Position numbers and translations under genes: made by a program
The notes under the pieces: generated by a model
What the model was told of the DNA's origin: nothing
The model's database searches: none
Seen by the model: only the letters and a program-made list of their open reading frames with translations
Assembly (NCBI RefSeq): GCF_037893015.1
Contig: NC_133660.1
Coordinates: 280,737,067-280,801,066, forward strand
DNA from: Macrotis lagotis
Taxonomy: Eukaryota; Chordata; Mammalia; Peramelemorphia; Peramelidae
DNA length: 64,000 nucleotides
Direction of reading: 5' to 3'
Shown here: positions 45,101 through 60,100 of the stretch, piece after piece
How positions within the stretch are numbered: the first letter of the stretch is position 1
Layout: every line of letters starts with the position of its first letter

Positions 45101-48100
45101 ATTATTTAACGTTTTTTTCTTCATTTTAAAGAAACAATCATTTCAGACAGATTTACACAAGCTGTCCTACCAACGTGTAAGACCCCCAACCCACTTTTCA
45201 AGAACATTTCCCAAGTAATTTCTATAACCACAGGCTAAATCATTAGATTCCCAAGAGACCGTGCTGTACTTTCCAGACAGATTCCCTCCTGAGATCTGGA
45301 GTGTAACCAGGCCAACTCCCCTGCAGCTAACTCTAGATACACCCCTCCTATCTTCCCCCAACATGCCACCATCTAGACAACTATCAAGGTAACACAAATA
45401 TGCGACAATCCTTCCAGGCTTATCCTTTTTAAAAAGGGTTACGAAATACAAACAGCAAGGATGCCCTTCCAGCTGTCTTGAAGGGTCAGTCACAAGTGTT
45501 GTTAAGGGCACCAGATCTGGGGCAAGTCCCAAGGACAGGCCCAGGCTGGGGATGTGAATGCTTTGGGGCAGCCTCAGACCCACCTGGGGGCCAGGACCCA
45601 GACCACTACCTTCAACTGTCTCAGGAAGACAAAATAACAGACAGTTTGGAAAGAAAATAACAAGAAGGAAGAGATTTTCTCTCTCAAAGACTAAGATTAG
45701 GACCTTCATTCTTCTGAATAGCCCCAGAACACACAATGGAGCTAAGGGCTGGGGGGGAGGGGGTAAGAGAGGTCCCTCAGGGAGACTTCAGAAAGGTCAA
45801 GTGCAGATTTTTCCATGGCTGTTTTCTCGGTCTGCCAATGCACCTCTCACTGGTACAAGAAAACTCTGGGAGCAGGGTGCTTCATGGAAGTTTGGAGATC
45901 CAGGCCCTCGGATGTCTTAGATGGTGGAAGAAATGGCACTAAGGCTCCAATAGTGGCCACGAGCTAACAAACCAAGGAGCCACCACCTGGGGGCCCCTTC
46001 ACCCTGCTTCTTACCACCCCCCTCCCTACCTTTCTGTATTAGGGGGAGGGGCTTGGGTTGTTCAATTCACAAAGAGACAGGGATTTGGGAGTGTTATCTG
46101 TTCAATGAGACTTTTCATAGAAGAGAATGGGCTGACTGATATTCAGGAGCTACGTCTATTAGCAGAGCTAAGAGAGAAGCCTATGAGTATACTGTTCAAA
46201 TGGACATTCTTAGCTCTGCAGTTCTCCATCCTGAGAAAGGAAGAATGAGTCCAAAATGGCAGATATCATCTGTATTCCTTTTTGGGGGTTTCTCTGCCTC
46301 TTCCCTCTCCTTGGAGTTCTGATGCAAACTCATTTCCTACATTGCCTTCTCATACGGGCAGGCAGTGATCAGCACAACCCTGGACTAAGGGCAGGGGAGG
46401 CTGGGGCTGGGACCAAGGGCATCCAGGCTCCTGGACTGGGAGGGCTAGTTGGTCACTGACGGGATTTGGCACAGGAAGCCTTTCTATCAACCCTATTTTC
46501 TGACAGACTAGGGCAGTGGTCAAACCTAATAAACCCTAAGAAGAATGAAAACATTTTATTCTAGTCAATAGCTACTGCTGTTGGCTGAAAGCTCCTATGA
46601 TGGAGCTATAGGTAATAGGGACAAAAAGTCTATTTGAAAAAATGTGTTCTATGGGGGGTTTTTTGCATACCTTCTACAAACCAAATTTAATAACTTGATG
46701 CCTCAGAGAATTGTATGAGCAAAAAATGGGTTCATTTTTTTCAGTCCATGAATTCTAAGCCTGTGAACTTTGGGACAAGTCAATTTATTTGGGGTTTGGA
46801 AGAGACTTTCCCAAACCTTTGGCTGGTACACAGCTAAACACTCTAGGGCTGGAACACCAGTACTGCTCTCAAACACTTAACATTTGCAAAAACCGTATCA
46901 ATGAAAATAACATGATAAAGTCCTAAGATATTGGTACGAACTCTGCTACAGAAAAATGGGTAGGAATATGCTAAAAATCTGAGTGGGGAAAATGAAATTC
47001 GAAGCTGAGAACACATGAAAATATGCTTCTGTAACTTACAGAAGCTAAAATGATTCTTTTCAGAGGGAGGAATAACAGGAATCCTTCAGTCCCAATAACC
47101 CCTTTCGCTAAGCAGTCACTGCAGTGAGCCCCACATCTCCAAAGACCTTGCAGACATGGACAGCACCGCAGGGAAAGGTGGGCTCGAGGGTCTGCCCAGT
47201 CAGGCTGAGCAGTGCTAAAAGCCAGGGTCCCCCAAGCCAAGAACCAGGGTACTCCATGTCTGGAAAGAGTCCCCAAGTAGCCAGGACTTCATGCCCAGAG
47301 CAGTGAGATGCCTGGCCCCAAGGGAGACAAAGAGATAAGGGACCCATCGGGCTGACACCTGAAAACCGGATGGTGGGGTGCCACTCACCATTCTTAGGCC
47401 CTGCTAGAGAGAAGGACTGAACTTTAATCATCTCTGGGAAAAGTCGGGCAAGCTTGTAGGTCAGGTCAGAACAAGACATGAGCTTGGAGGTGAACTGGCC
47501 ATGGCAGCTAGTGAGGCAGGCAGAGAATTAAGATGATGGATTTCAAATAGAAGTTAAACCCATCATGGTGTAACAAAGAAAGCAGTTTGGAGTCTTAAGA
47601 TAAAGAAAAGTCCACAGTATGGGGGGTAAAGAGTTCTAAAAATTCTAGCTTGGGGTCTTCTCTGGGGATAAACAGGTAAGAGGAAACTAGAACTCCACTA
47701 AAGAGAAAGGATCTGAAAGGACTGTTTCCTTCTCATTCCAAGGGACTTCTGCTCCAGGGGGCTCAAGAGCTTCTGTTCCAAGTTCTTCACATTTGGGGTC
47801 TTGTACTCTTTAGGGTTCAAGCTAGACCTGGTCCCACATGTGATTGAGATTCAGCACGAATGCAGAAGTTTGGGGTTTACCTCCCTCCCAAGACACCGGC
47901 TGGATAATTAATAAAAATCCCATCCTTTATTGGGAATAGTCCAGGCAAAACTGCTCTGTTTACTTAAGCTCCCGAATGGAAGGAAGGTGGGAAAAATTCA
48001 CTTCTGTTTCTTCCTAAAATTTTCTATCCAAGCAACCTCAGCTATCAAAGAAGCATCATTAGGACTTCAGTTCATTTGGGGTTCCATAATTTGTTACCAT

Positions 48101-51100
48101 TTGTCTAGCTGCTATTTTAAAAATGCATCCTGGAAATAGAATCAAAACATTTTTCCTTCAGCTACTACCTTGGATCCCCTTAAAAAACGGGCACGAAATA
48201 ACATTATAGAATAGAAATATTTGCATTTATATTTAAGCACAATCGATCTACAATATTCTGAAGAAAATTCTTAAAGTTAGCCTGACTCGCCGTCCAAAAA
48301 TCCCAAAGCAAAAACTATACCCCAGAACTCACTTGCTGTAAAGAAGAATCCTGCGAGAACCCCGTTTCTTTAAAGTCAATTTCATCATCACTGGATGAAT
48401 GAATATGGCAGGTTGTAACCTATGTGCAAAAATGGACATAACTATTTAATACCGGGAGTGACACAGGAATCATCAACAGGTACATCAGGTTTCTATTACA
48501 ATATAGACAAGACAAGGCACAAATAGGTTAGACCAGATCAGTCGACCCAATTGTTCTCAGGAGCAGAGGCTGCCGACACGTGTCTTTTCCACTGCCCTGT
48601 GCTGCAGAACCCCCCCACCCCCCACCCCAGTTCCTGCTATTCTCTGGCACTACCACCAAAAAGTAGCCAGGAAAAATAGCCTCAATCTATCTCAAGTTCT
48701 CAGACTGCTTCAAACGGCAGTTTTGTGAGAGAAGTAGGTCAGAATGGTTCAAATAAAATGATCCCATATGGACTGAGTTTATGGAGGAACCCTCTCTCGG
48801 GCTCCCTGACAGGCAGCCCCATCACAGCGCTCAGAGAAAGGCAGAGGGATGAGGGCTCAGGTCTAGAGCTTATCATTGAATGGCCATTCCACAAGACAGG
48901 CCCTGAGCCACAGAGGCACCCAGCCCTGGTGTTTAATAATCCAATCACAGGGCACAACTGGAGGTCTGGGGTGTAAATGATTACAGTAAAGGGAAGCCTC
49001 AGAATCAGCCTGGCAAACCCGGGAAGTTCAGCAAGAACCTGGTCCCAAGGCCAGCAAGCAATGCCAGCCTCCCAGAAGGTTCCTTCCCCTCGTGTCCTGG
49101 GGCACCCTACCATGGGTGAGGGAAGCCAGAGGAGAGGCCCAGTCCAGGCTCCCAGGGCCTGGCTCAGAGTTCTCAGACCCAACCCCCTTTGCTGATATAG
49201 CATTACTCAAGGGGCCAACGCAAGGCCAAGGTGGCTTTGCCCAGATCCTTCGAGTCCAACAATCAGCTCTCCAGAGTATGATCAAGGATTATGATGCTGA
49301 CTAACAGGCACCTCAATTAAATTGGATTAGGTGCCTGATTAAAAACAAAAAACAAAAGAAGTACAAACCTCACCCTGACCACCAGCAGACTCAAGATGCA
49401 GAGAGAGCTCAGGCACAAATAGGGAAGGGACGCCAGATCCTCTGATCTGCCCCCCCCCAGGGCTAAGATTATGGGGAGCCCAGTAAGAACACGGGCACCA
49501 TCAGGACTGGTCACTCACTGCATCCATCAGAAGCCACAGCTGTGGCGCATGTGGTGTGGTCCACCTGCAAGCCCATGACTGCACTCTGGGAGGAGCCTCC
49601 CAATATCTTATTAACCATGGCATGTGAGACCCTATGTCTCCTGAAACCACTTTCTCAAATGAAGCCAACTCCCCTTCCCTTTCTATTTGTTCTTCAGCTT
49701 AAAAATTAACTTATATCTCCAAATAAAAACCTGTCACTAACTCAAGGGAGAAAAATCCTAAGCAGGTCATCACTAGGAATCTCAGCTCTGGCTCTGAACA
49801 GCTACATTCTAAGACTCATTGTGAGCGTCCTTCCCTGGCATTACCACACGCTGAGCATGAGGTCAATGAGCCCGGTCAATCTCCTCTTCTACCTCCCTCA
49901 CTCACTCCCACAAGCCTGAAGCTAACAAGCCGAACGACTCCTCTTTTAACAGCCCATGGGGATCAGCCAGAGTCCGCAACCAGGACACCAGGAAGCTCCC
50001 CACCTCAACAAGTGAGGAAATATGGAGAGGCTGAAGGGCAGCATCTCAAGGAAAGGCCACTCAAAAGAGTGTTCCTAGAGACAAGGCTTCGGGATGGTCA
50101 AATACCATCATAAAAGGGAGACCCTGAAAGATCGTAAAATGGGCCAGCTGTGCCAGGACCCCAGGACAGGCCAGGTTCTCCCTGCCCAAGCATGGCAGTC
50201 CTGGGGTCAGCTGTGCCTGCAGGGGCTTTAAGGGCTGGGTCACTGAGACTTAATTTATATTCTCACAAAACCTATGCTAGAAGAAAGATTGCCCCTTTCC
50301 TACCCAAAACAAGGCAGCAGGGCAGTCAAACTCCAGGAGAAAACTGAAGGAAATACAAGCTGCTCTTCCTGTATGGAATTAAGGGATCCTGAAAATTGAA
50401 GAAAAGTCCAGAGCTGGGCTGACACCTACTGATTCAAGAAGAGCACAGAACAGGAGTGGATGGGATCTTACTCCTTAACTGGAGATATTTGTAGATGAAA
50501 GGCTCCATTCATTCAATCAACCAAATCTTACTGTGAGCACCTACTATCCACCCAGAACACATAAGGTCAGTTGTCCGGGATGCTTTATAAAGTTCTGATA
50601 TGGGGCAGCTAGGTGGCACAGTGGATAGAGCACCGACCCTGGAGTCAGGAGTACCTGAGTTCAAATCCGGCCTCAGATACTTAATAATGACCTGTGTGTG
50701 GCCTTGGGCAAGCCACTGAACCCCATTGCCTTGCAAAAAAACCTAAAGTTCTGATATAGCTGGGTAAGAGTATACCACTGTCCATCCCTTATGGCTGGTC
50801 ACTGGCCATTGCCAGCAATCTTACTGTGTGGCTACCAGGGGCTCCCATGGGTAAAATTATACTACAGGATTACCTAGCACTAAAGAAAAAACTTTCTTTA
50901 GAAATATTCTATTAGGATTGCAAAAAAGTCACCATGTTCAGAGATGAACACAAAACCAAGACAATCCCCTTCACTCTTCCAGAAAACCTCAGAAAACATG
51001 ACTTGAGCTTCCTAAAAGAACCTCCATTTCCTGCAGCCCCCAGGCAGTGGCCCAGAGCTTTTCTGAGAGTCTGAAGCCCAAGATAGAGGAGTCTTCCCCT

Positions 51101-54100
51101 GCTGTCTGAGGCTGCCTTCTCTGCCTTCTTCTTCAGAACCCCCTGAAGCGTCCTCCAAAAATGCTACTTGCCTTCACCGGGGAGGACTCCCAGCCTTGGC
51201 TATGACATGGGAAGGGTTTTAGGAATCACTGGGGAGAGGAGCTGCCACGTTCCCTTTCTGACAGGCTCTCTGGCTACCAGGGTGCTGCCCACTCACCCAC
51301 TTCCTAGCTCCTGTTTGTAACCCATCAAGAGAGTGCGAGCTGTGGGGCCTCTTGCTTCCCAGGGGATCCACACCGCTCAGAATTGAAGAGGCTGAGGAAC
51401 AGCAGAGACCTTGCTTCACATGTCATAGCTGACTGAATACAGGGAACATGCCCTTGTCTTAGCATCCAGGCTCACTGGCTTTACTCACTGTGAGCTCACG
51501 GATGTTCTCAAGGAAAACTACTTTTATTAAAATTACATGAAGTGAATCCCATGACAGGGTAACAATGGCCTATAGTACCTTTCAAAGACCATCATAAAAG
51601 GTTACATTTTAAAAATCAAAGCTAATAGAGTTGCCTCCCTAAATGGTTTCATTATTTCAATAACCTAAAATTAGGGGACACCTACCTCCTTCTACTGAAG
51701 GAGCCCCATTTTGGAGACAACTTGAGGGAATTCAGGGATGCCACTCTCCCTCAGACAAACCAATGGAGCCAGCGTGAGGTCTCAGAGTGCTCTGGAGAGC
51801 CCAGGTAGTAAATACCTTGCCTCACTGGTGGCAAATAAAGCAAAGGACCAGATGGACTGCTCTGGTTTGGGGTCAGGAAGGTGGCAGTCCCCCAAAAAAG
51901 CACAAGGACATCTGCACTCCAAATCTGTGTCTCAGGGAAAGCCAAAGTTACAAAGAGCTGACTAGAAGACAAACCTCCGAGGGGGAGTATCAGGGATCCC
52001 TGATAACAAACCAGAGGGCTGGGAGCATCTGCAATCTAAAAAATGGAGATTCTGAAGCCAGAGAAGAACTCGGGCTTTTTTTCTTCTTTCCCTTTGAACT
52101 AATCCATCTTTGGTTAAAACATACTACCAGGTCCCTCAAGCACCACAGCACATGGGACCTAGAATCAGAAAGACCCAAATTCTAGTCTGGCCTCAGGCAC
52201 TGATGAGGTATGGGACCCTAGGCAAGTCACATCGCCACTGTATGCCTCAGTTTCCTCGACTGTAAAATGGGGACACAATGAGCACCTACTTTGTGGGGTT
52301 GCTGTGAGGATCACCTGAGATCATATTTGCAAAGCACTCAGCCCAGTGCAAAGCACTGAGGAGACGCCACATGAATGCTTGCCCTTCTTGTGGGAGAGGG
52401 TTGTGCCCCTGGCACCTTGCCGAGGTCACCGCTCCCACCTCCTCCAACGTACCAGGTCCACCGTGTTCCGTTTGTTCGTCTCCCCTAAAGAGCTGGTGCA
52501 GAAGGTCTCCCATCGTTCTCTGATGTCATCTGGAAGCTCTGGAAAATGGAGAGAAGCAGCATCACCCACAGTCAGACTCTGTGTGAGTCCTCGGGGGGCC
52601 TCCACTAAGGGTGTGCCTGTCCCCTTTCAGGACGTCCCTCAACCTTATGGGATGTCCAGGAAGTTCTTCATTTGCTGCGATACCTAACTGGATCCCAGCC
52701 CAGGTTTCCTCAGGAAGGCTAAGGCCAGACTGACCAGTTGGTGCCTCCACATGACATACTACTTTTCCATCTGGAACAAATCCAGCCTCAGCCCTGGCTA
52801 TCAGAGATCACTCAAACCACATAGCAAGTCACCCCAACATCCCATAGGACAGAGCAACCAGAGGGAAGGCCAGAATGTTGACCAAAAGCAACAGAAGCCA
52901 ATGGCTAGCAAGAGAACCCTGGACATTCCTGCAGGAGTGATCAATGAGCTAAAACAAAGCTCTTCCACCCATGTGGGTCATGGGCCCATCTTTGGAAGCC
53001 TGGGGAGACCTAAGCCCACCTCAGACTAATGTGTACATGGGACTGCAAAGGACCCCTGAGAAGAGCAAAATGATTCTCAAAATACTGGGTTTTGTTTTTT
53101 TAAAGGGCTAAGCACCCCGTCACAACCATGGCCATCACTTGTGAAAAATTCACCAAAATTTCACTAAAATCAGACATTAAAAATAAGAAAGGGAACGTTT
53201 TTTTCATGTCTCAAAATAGCCCAACGATCATGATTCCCAAGCCCAAACTCAGCTCACCTTTGATCAGCTGCTGCACAGCTGCACTGTTTGGCCCCTTGTC
53301 TGCACTGTGCACCACGCAGTTCGCGATCCTCGTCAAGTGGCCCATGTAGCCATGGCGCCGTCCTCCTTCGGCTCTGAAAGAGAGAAGGCAGTGAGCCCCA
53401 GGTCTGCTGATAATAAGCAGGAAAGTCGTGGCCGAACTGGTGAATGACCAAGTTTGTGGAAGGAACCCCCTGGCCAGAATCTGTTGTTTCATAAGTCTTG
53501 AGGGGCAGGGCCTAAGACCCGGGGCAGGGCTGCTGGGCAGCAGAGCAGAGCAGGAGGCCTCTTCATCCATCTGATTCCATCAACTGTCTAATTGTAAACC
53601 TCCTCCTTTAATGATGGAAAGATGCTCGAGCTCAGTGACACTTTTCTTTGGGTTAAGTTAACCAGACCAGGACACTAGCCAGATGTGCTCAAGGCAGATT
53701 CATGGCACCCCTCAATTTTCTCAATCTTCTTCCAGGGAATCTCCATGGTTTTCCACAGCTAAGTTAGGAAAATTCTTGTTTTCTATGAAAGTCAATTCAA
53801 GCATCAAAGAACAAACAGTGAAGACAAGTATGTGGGTACCAATGTCAGAGGGTCCCCAATAATACGAGGGATTACTAGAGGCAGAAGAGTCGTATCCTGG
53901 CAAGTCTGACTACTGACCAACTCCATAACTAAAAGTTACAAAGCCACATTCCTCATTGCCTCTAGCTTGGACCCACAAGTGAGTGGGGGCCATTCCCAGG
54001 CTTTGGGTCCCAGTTTCCAATACTGAAAGCTTTCTGGAGTTTAGGACCTACTGACTAATTCAATTCACAAATTCAAATATATTTCCAAGTGAGAAAATTG

Positions 54101-57100
54101 GATTACTCACTGCTTCTTCTCATTCATTTCCCAGGCTTCAAGTATTCGTTCCACTAACTGGCACTTAAGAAACAGCTGGTTGGTTTTTTTTAAAGAGAGA
54201 AAGAAAGATTCCAGTTAACATTGAAATGTATTTCCCATAAAAGCACACTGGTTTCTGAATGAAGTCATTTTAGTCACAGAATACTATGCATAATTTAAAC
54301 ATCCAACAAAGGAAAGAATAAAGATCCTATAAGCAAAACGAATGGGACTCTAACCAATCACAAAAGGTCCCCAGGTCACAACAAATAGTCAAAGACAGGA
54401 TTTCTCATTTCAGCAAGTCAAACTCATCTGGAAATTCAAAGAGAAAAGACTTGTTTCTTCAAGGTTGGGATCAACTAGGAAACTCAAGTCAGAAAGGAGA
54501 CCAACCAAAACAGCCTTATTCCTAATGGGAACCAGTTGAGGATAAAAACAAACTGCCCCATGACCCCCAGAGGCCATCTCTGCACAGACATGTTATTTAG
54601 TGGAGACTTCAGGAGGTGAAGGAATCCAAACTCTGAAATCGCCCATGGCACTCCCCACAAAAAAAGAAGCCTCAGCAAAGAACTGGAAATTGAGGGGATG
54701 CCCATCAACTGGGGGAAGGTTGAACAAGCTATGGTATATGAATATTATGGAATATTATTGTTCTATAAGAAACCATGAATGGTTGGACTCTAGAGAAGCA
54801 TGGGACAAATTACAGGAACTGATGCTGAACAAAGGGAGTAGAGCCAAGGGAACAATGTACACATTATCAACAACACTGTAAGATGATCAACCCTGATGGA
54901 AGCAGCTCTCGCAGCAGTCCAGAGAGCTAGGAAAACCCTAGAAGACCTGCTATGGACAATGCTATCCCTGTCCAGAGGAAGAAAAACCAAACCAAACCAA
55001 AAAACACCCCTTTAAGAATCTGATGAAGATTACATTCACTCTTTTAAAAATTTCTCTTATGTATTTCTTTCTTATTCAATGCTTTTTTCTTTCCCTTCAT
55101 CCTTAACTCCTCATACCGAAAATGACTAATTTGTCAACATGTTTAGCACAAATGTGTATGCACAATATTCACCCGACTGGTTGCTGCTGAGGGGAAGGGG
55201 TGGGAAGGAAAGGTGGAAGGAAATTATATAACTTAAAAATATGCCTAGGCATGCAGGCAAATGTTGAAAAACTTTCATAACATGTAATTGGAAAAATAAA
55301 ATGTCAATAAAAAAACAAAAAAAGGAAGCATGAGAAGAGTCTTACATGTCTCAGTAAAAGATTGTCACCAGTGGAATCTTCATCCGTAACGGTGCCATTT
55401 TCTGGACTTTCAAAAGGACTTGCAAGAATCAAGGCAATACAGATTTCTACTTGAGTATGTAAAAAGTTATTCCATGTGTATTTGAAGAACATATCCTGCC
55501 CAAAAAAAAAAAAGGCTTGATTTTAAAATTCTTAGTCCACCATACAGATAATGAATTTGAAACACAATTTCACTAAAGGAAATTCAATCAGCAGCCATGG
55601 TATGTCTACAAAGTGAAAATGGAGGGTTTCAGCATAAATCACACTTAAATGAACAATCAGCCTGGACGGTAAAAAAAAGGTCTGTCCACGCTATGGGTCC
55701 ATGAGGATTTTCACAGAGTCTCAAAGGAAGAGCATAAAGCATCTGGCAATGAGAAGCTCCCGACAGAAGGAAGGGGTTTCAATGATAGGTGCCCACGGGC
55801 ACACGGGCACACATGCACACAACACATTGCGCCATTGCAGCGGCCAGTCTTCCTGAGCAGTGTGACCATTCCCCACCGAGCTCCTGGTCTGCAAACCTTG
55901 CAGCCTCAGCCAAAGGCACATGGGGAACACCTTGCCTGCTCACAGACAGCCTGAGAGCCATGCTCTGGGAATGGGGGACTGACCAAAAGAAGAAAGCCTC
56001 AGTCAAATTCGGACATTCCAATGAGGGACTGAAAACAATCCTACCAAAAGGACCGCCATCAGCCTGAATTTAATGATGCTGCAAAACCGTATTTTTCTTC
56101 TGTGTGCTGAGCAGCCAGAATTCTGTGGGTTATGGCTACTGTTCACTTTCTAGACAATACTAATTAGAATGAGAGAAGAAACCAGATCAGAGAACAAAGG
56201 TAAGAATGACTCTTACTGACTCCCCCCACGGAAGGAGATGGAGACAAAGTCACATTTCTTACCCTTTCATGTAAGATAAGATACAGTCCTACTTGGGGAT
56301 TCTTTTGTTTGTGGTTTCCTTTGTCAATATGCTTGTAAAAAATGAGATCATACAAACTCTTTTCCATTATATCTGTTATCAATATTTGATCATCTGATAG
56401 AAGCCACTAGCCCTAGCAAGTCAAGGAAGGAAAATAAAGACTGCACAATTCCCATGTGGACTTCCCTGGCCTAAGCACAGCCACCAACCAACCAGCGGGA
56501 AGGCAGAGAGGAGGCAACCTCTACCCTCCAGGAACTTAAGATTCTACTGAAGGAGCCAACCTGTCAACATACAAGTATACATGTGCCTGTGCACAAATAC
56601 ATGCAAACGGAATCCAAGGCATGTGGGGAGGGGAAAGACAAATGGCCTGATGGCCTTTTCCTGGAGATGGCCCTTGGGCTAACTAGGAAGGAAATGAGGG
56701 ACAAGACGATCTGGAGGAGGCATCCCAGGCCCAGGGAACAGTCAGGACAAAGGCTGGGAGTGGGGCTGGCCAAGTGAGCCAAGTGACAAAGGGCTTCCAA
56801 TGTCCAACTGAGGAACTTCAAGGTAAGTGGGAGGCTCTGACCAGGTCAGAACTGAGATTCAGAAAATGTTCTTTGGTTGTATGGAGGATGGAATGGATAA
56901 GGGAGACTAGAGTCGGGGAGGCCAGGAAGTACGAGGGAGAGATGATGACCACGAGTGGAAAGAAGGGGAGTGACACCTGAGGTGAACATCCACAAGTGAT
57001 TCCTGAAAGAGGGTCTGCTCAGGGCACAGCCCCTGATCTCACAGCAAAGGTTCTGGACAGAACACACTAAACAATTCTGGCCTAGACAGCCCCATGAACA

Positions 57101-60100
57101 CGGACAAATGGACAGATGGACTCTTTGGGAGTTTACTAAGGATATGAGGAGGTGAGAGCTGTGTAAACCCAAGCTTCTAGAATGTAATCCTCAGAAGCAC
57201 TCCCCAGTGAACCCAAGAGCAGATTGGCACAGAGTCATGGAGGCCAATGGGAGAAGAGGATGCATCCTTACCAGTATCACACCGATGCTGTTCAGTTCCA
57301 TGAGGTCCACATTGACACTGTTTGTGTTGGTCTGGAGGAGGCTCGAGATCAGCCGGATCACATTCAAGCGAGTGTTCCCCACAGGAGGGTCCAACACACC
57401 CCATGTTGTCTTCATGACACTTTTCTGAAGCGAGAAAAACACTACTGCTCTCAATTCAATGATCACTTCCCATAAATTGATTAATGTACAAACTGGCTCG
57501 AATTTTTCAGGGCAAAAAAAATTAATCTTCAGGCCAGGATTGATTCCCAATAAGCTCCCTGAGATGGCCATAGATATAGTAACTTATGAATGATCACAGA
57601 GACACTAAACTAATAAGCAAAAAATGACTTTCTTGTTCAAAGGATGTGCAGCTGAAAGGGGCTCAAAGTCATTGAATTCAATCCCATCAATCTGAAGAAG
57701 AAAAAAGGAAAGAATTTCTACAAGTCAAGCCTCAAAATTACAACGAGAAATCGAGAAATTTTACAGGTAAACTGGCTAAAAAAAAGATAACTCTCCCCCT
57801 CCCCCCAATACCATCAGATCAGCAAACTCCACTCTACCTCCTTGCCCCACGCCCCATCTTTATTCAGCAAATTACTTCCTACTTTTACATGTCCATAATT
57901 CCCATTTTACAAACAGTATATACCAGCTGAACCCAAACTTTGAAGTATTTAAAATTCCTGAAAACCATGGAGCAAGTAAAAATAGGGAAAGAGTTCAGAG
58001 AATGAATTTGACATCTGTACTGCAATGCAATCCTATGTATTTTCTTTTAAGCAGGTACACCTCCTGTTTTTTAGGAGGTCCACAGGCTTCTCTGGACTGG
58101 GCCACAAAATAGGTCAAGACCCTGTGGTGCCCAGAACCAGTCTAAGAGGCTTCAATAAAGCCTCCCACCTGCATACAAACTTTACTACCTTTCAGGGGGA
58201 GCTCACAGTAGCTGGCCTTCTTCTGGGAGCACAGTCCCAAAGCCCAGAAGGATATCTCTACCAAGTGTCAAGTGGCTGTTCCATTGAAAACAGAGGCAAA
58301 AAGAGCCAGCTGCCGGTCCTTTCTGGGTCTGCACCCTGGAAGCCACTGTGGGCTTTGGTCATCACCTAGGCTGATCCCTGATCTAGAGCCACCTTGAGGC
58401 TGTGTTCAATTCTGGCCCAAGGGACATTCAGCATCCCCCCAATATCATGCAGAGAAAAGACACCTGAAGTTAGCACAGAACCACGGAGAACACCAGACAG
58501 AAAGCACCACCACTGATTTCTAAGATATTAGAATCCAGAAAACCTTAGAAACAACATTCATTCCAAAAAACACACTCTTAAACAGAATACTCCAAGTTGA
58601 GAATATTTTGAAATTATTTTGAATAGAACCATTTCCAAACTGCTGGTAAAGTAAAAAATTTGTATCATATTTATTCATTAACTAACAATAACCAATTCCC
58701 AACCAATTCCTGGAGAGATCCAGACCCTGGATGTCAACCCAAGATTATACCACCGCAAGACTGGTTGAGACTAAAGTTCCTTTCTGTCCTCTCCCAGGGA
58801 GACAGCTGTGTGCTCAAGAGAAAACCCAAACACAAGGATCTGGGCTGAGATGACAAGGGCTGCCCCTCCACTATCAACCTTTCAGAAGGGGTCTGGACTC
58901 CCCCAGAAGATCCCCATGTATTAGCCACACCTTATGGTTCACACCTATAAGGAGGTGTGTCAGAATAAACTTTGAGCTTTTTCTCCATTCATTCCCAAAG
59001 GCCTTAATTGAACAGATGAAAAATGAAAACCCTTCAAGTCTCTCTTGTTGATTAAGAGATTGGTGCGCCCCGCCCCACCCCCACCCCACCCCCGGGCACC
59101 TCAAAGACTGTCAGCTGCTGAATGAATGAGCTCAGAGATGAGGACTGAATGCACCAAAATATGAGAGGAATGACTGTTGAAAAATGCCCAATCTTTTAAA
59201 AGTGAGAGGCTCTGCTCATCTCCTTCTAACCAATGAAGGGCATCAAACAGTCCATCAGAAATTAAGGTATTCTGTATTAGCAGTAATCAGAGTGGCAGCT
59301 GGCAGGGTGTCCCTCACAATTCAGTGAGATGTTTTAGTGTATAATCATGGTTAACTGCAGATAAGTAAAGGAGTTGGTGAGAACAAGATGGCCCTTGAGG
59401 GTCTGAGTTCAGAACCAAGGAGTCCACCACGGCTGACTTACCTTGGGCGGCTCCAGCAAGAGTTCATGGAAAGCTGAGAGTCTTCCTCGGATGGCTTCCA
59501 GCACACTCTTGTTGACTGAATATGCAGAGTGACTCATGCCTGGAGGGCAGATTTCTATATGGCCTTCAAATCTGAAAAATCAAAGTCATCTGAAATAAAT
59601 TTCTGAAATAATTCAAAATAAAGAAATTCATGCTAATATTTCAAAGCAAATCTTTCTGTTCCTTCAAAGAAGAACATCTAAGATTAAGTTGTCATATGCT
59701 AATTTTGGAAGGTAGGACTCATCCAGTAGACCCAGCCCAACAGACAGCCAAGGCCTTCCCTTCTTAGTCCCTGCCCATTCATTTGTGGAAGCCGGCTGCA
59801 CTCATCAATACAGATTCAGGACAGATGCAGAGGGCTCTGGATGATGTATGCAATCCTCCTCCAGAAGGAGAGCCAATGGGTTCAGAGGCAGGCTGAAGAA
59901 GACTTTTTTCTTTTTTTCTTTCATTTTTAATAAACAGAGATAATAAATGTTTTGAATGACTTATATTGGTCGATAGATTTTGTATTTCACCCTCTCAGTG
60001 GGTGGGGGAAAGGGTGAAAGGAAATGAGAATCTGAAACTGAAAATACATGAAAACTGAATAGAGAGCAAATGAGGTAGCAGGATAACCCAAACAATTCGG

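Noticed and set aside
45167-45736. 189-codon minus-strand open frame
   Set aside because: It lies within a PPP6R3 intron; no domain, and it does not join any exon in phase.
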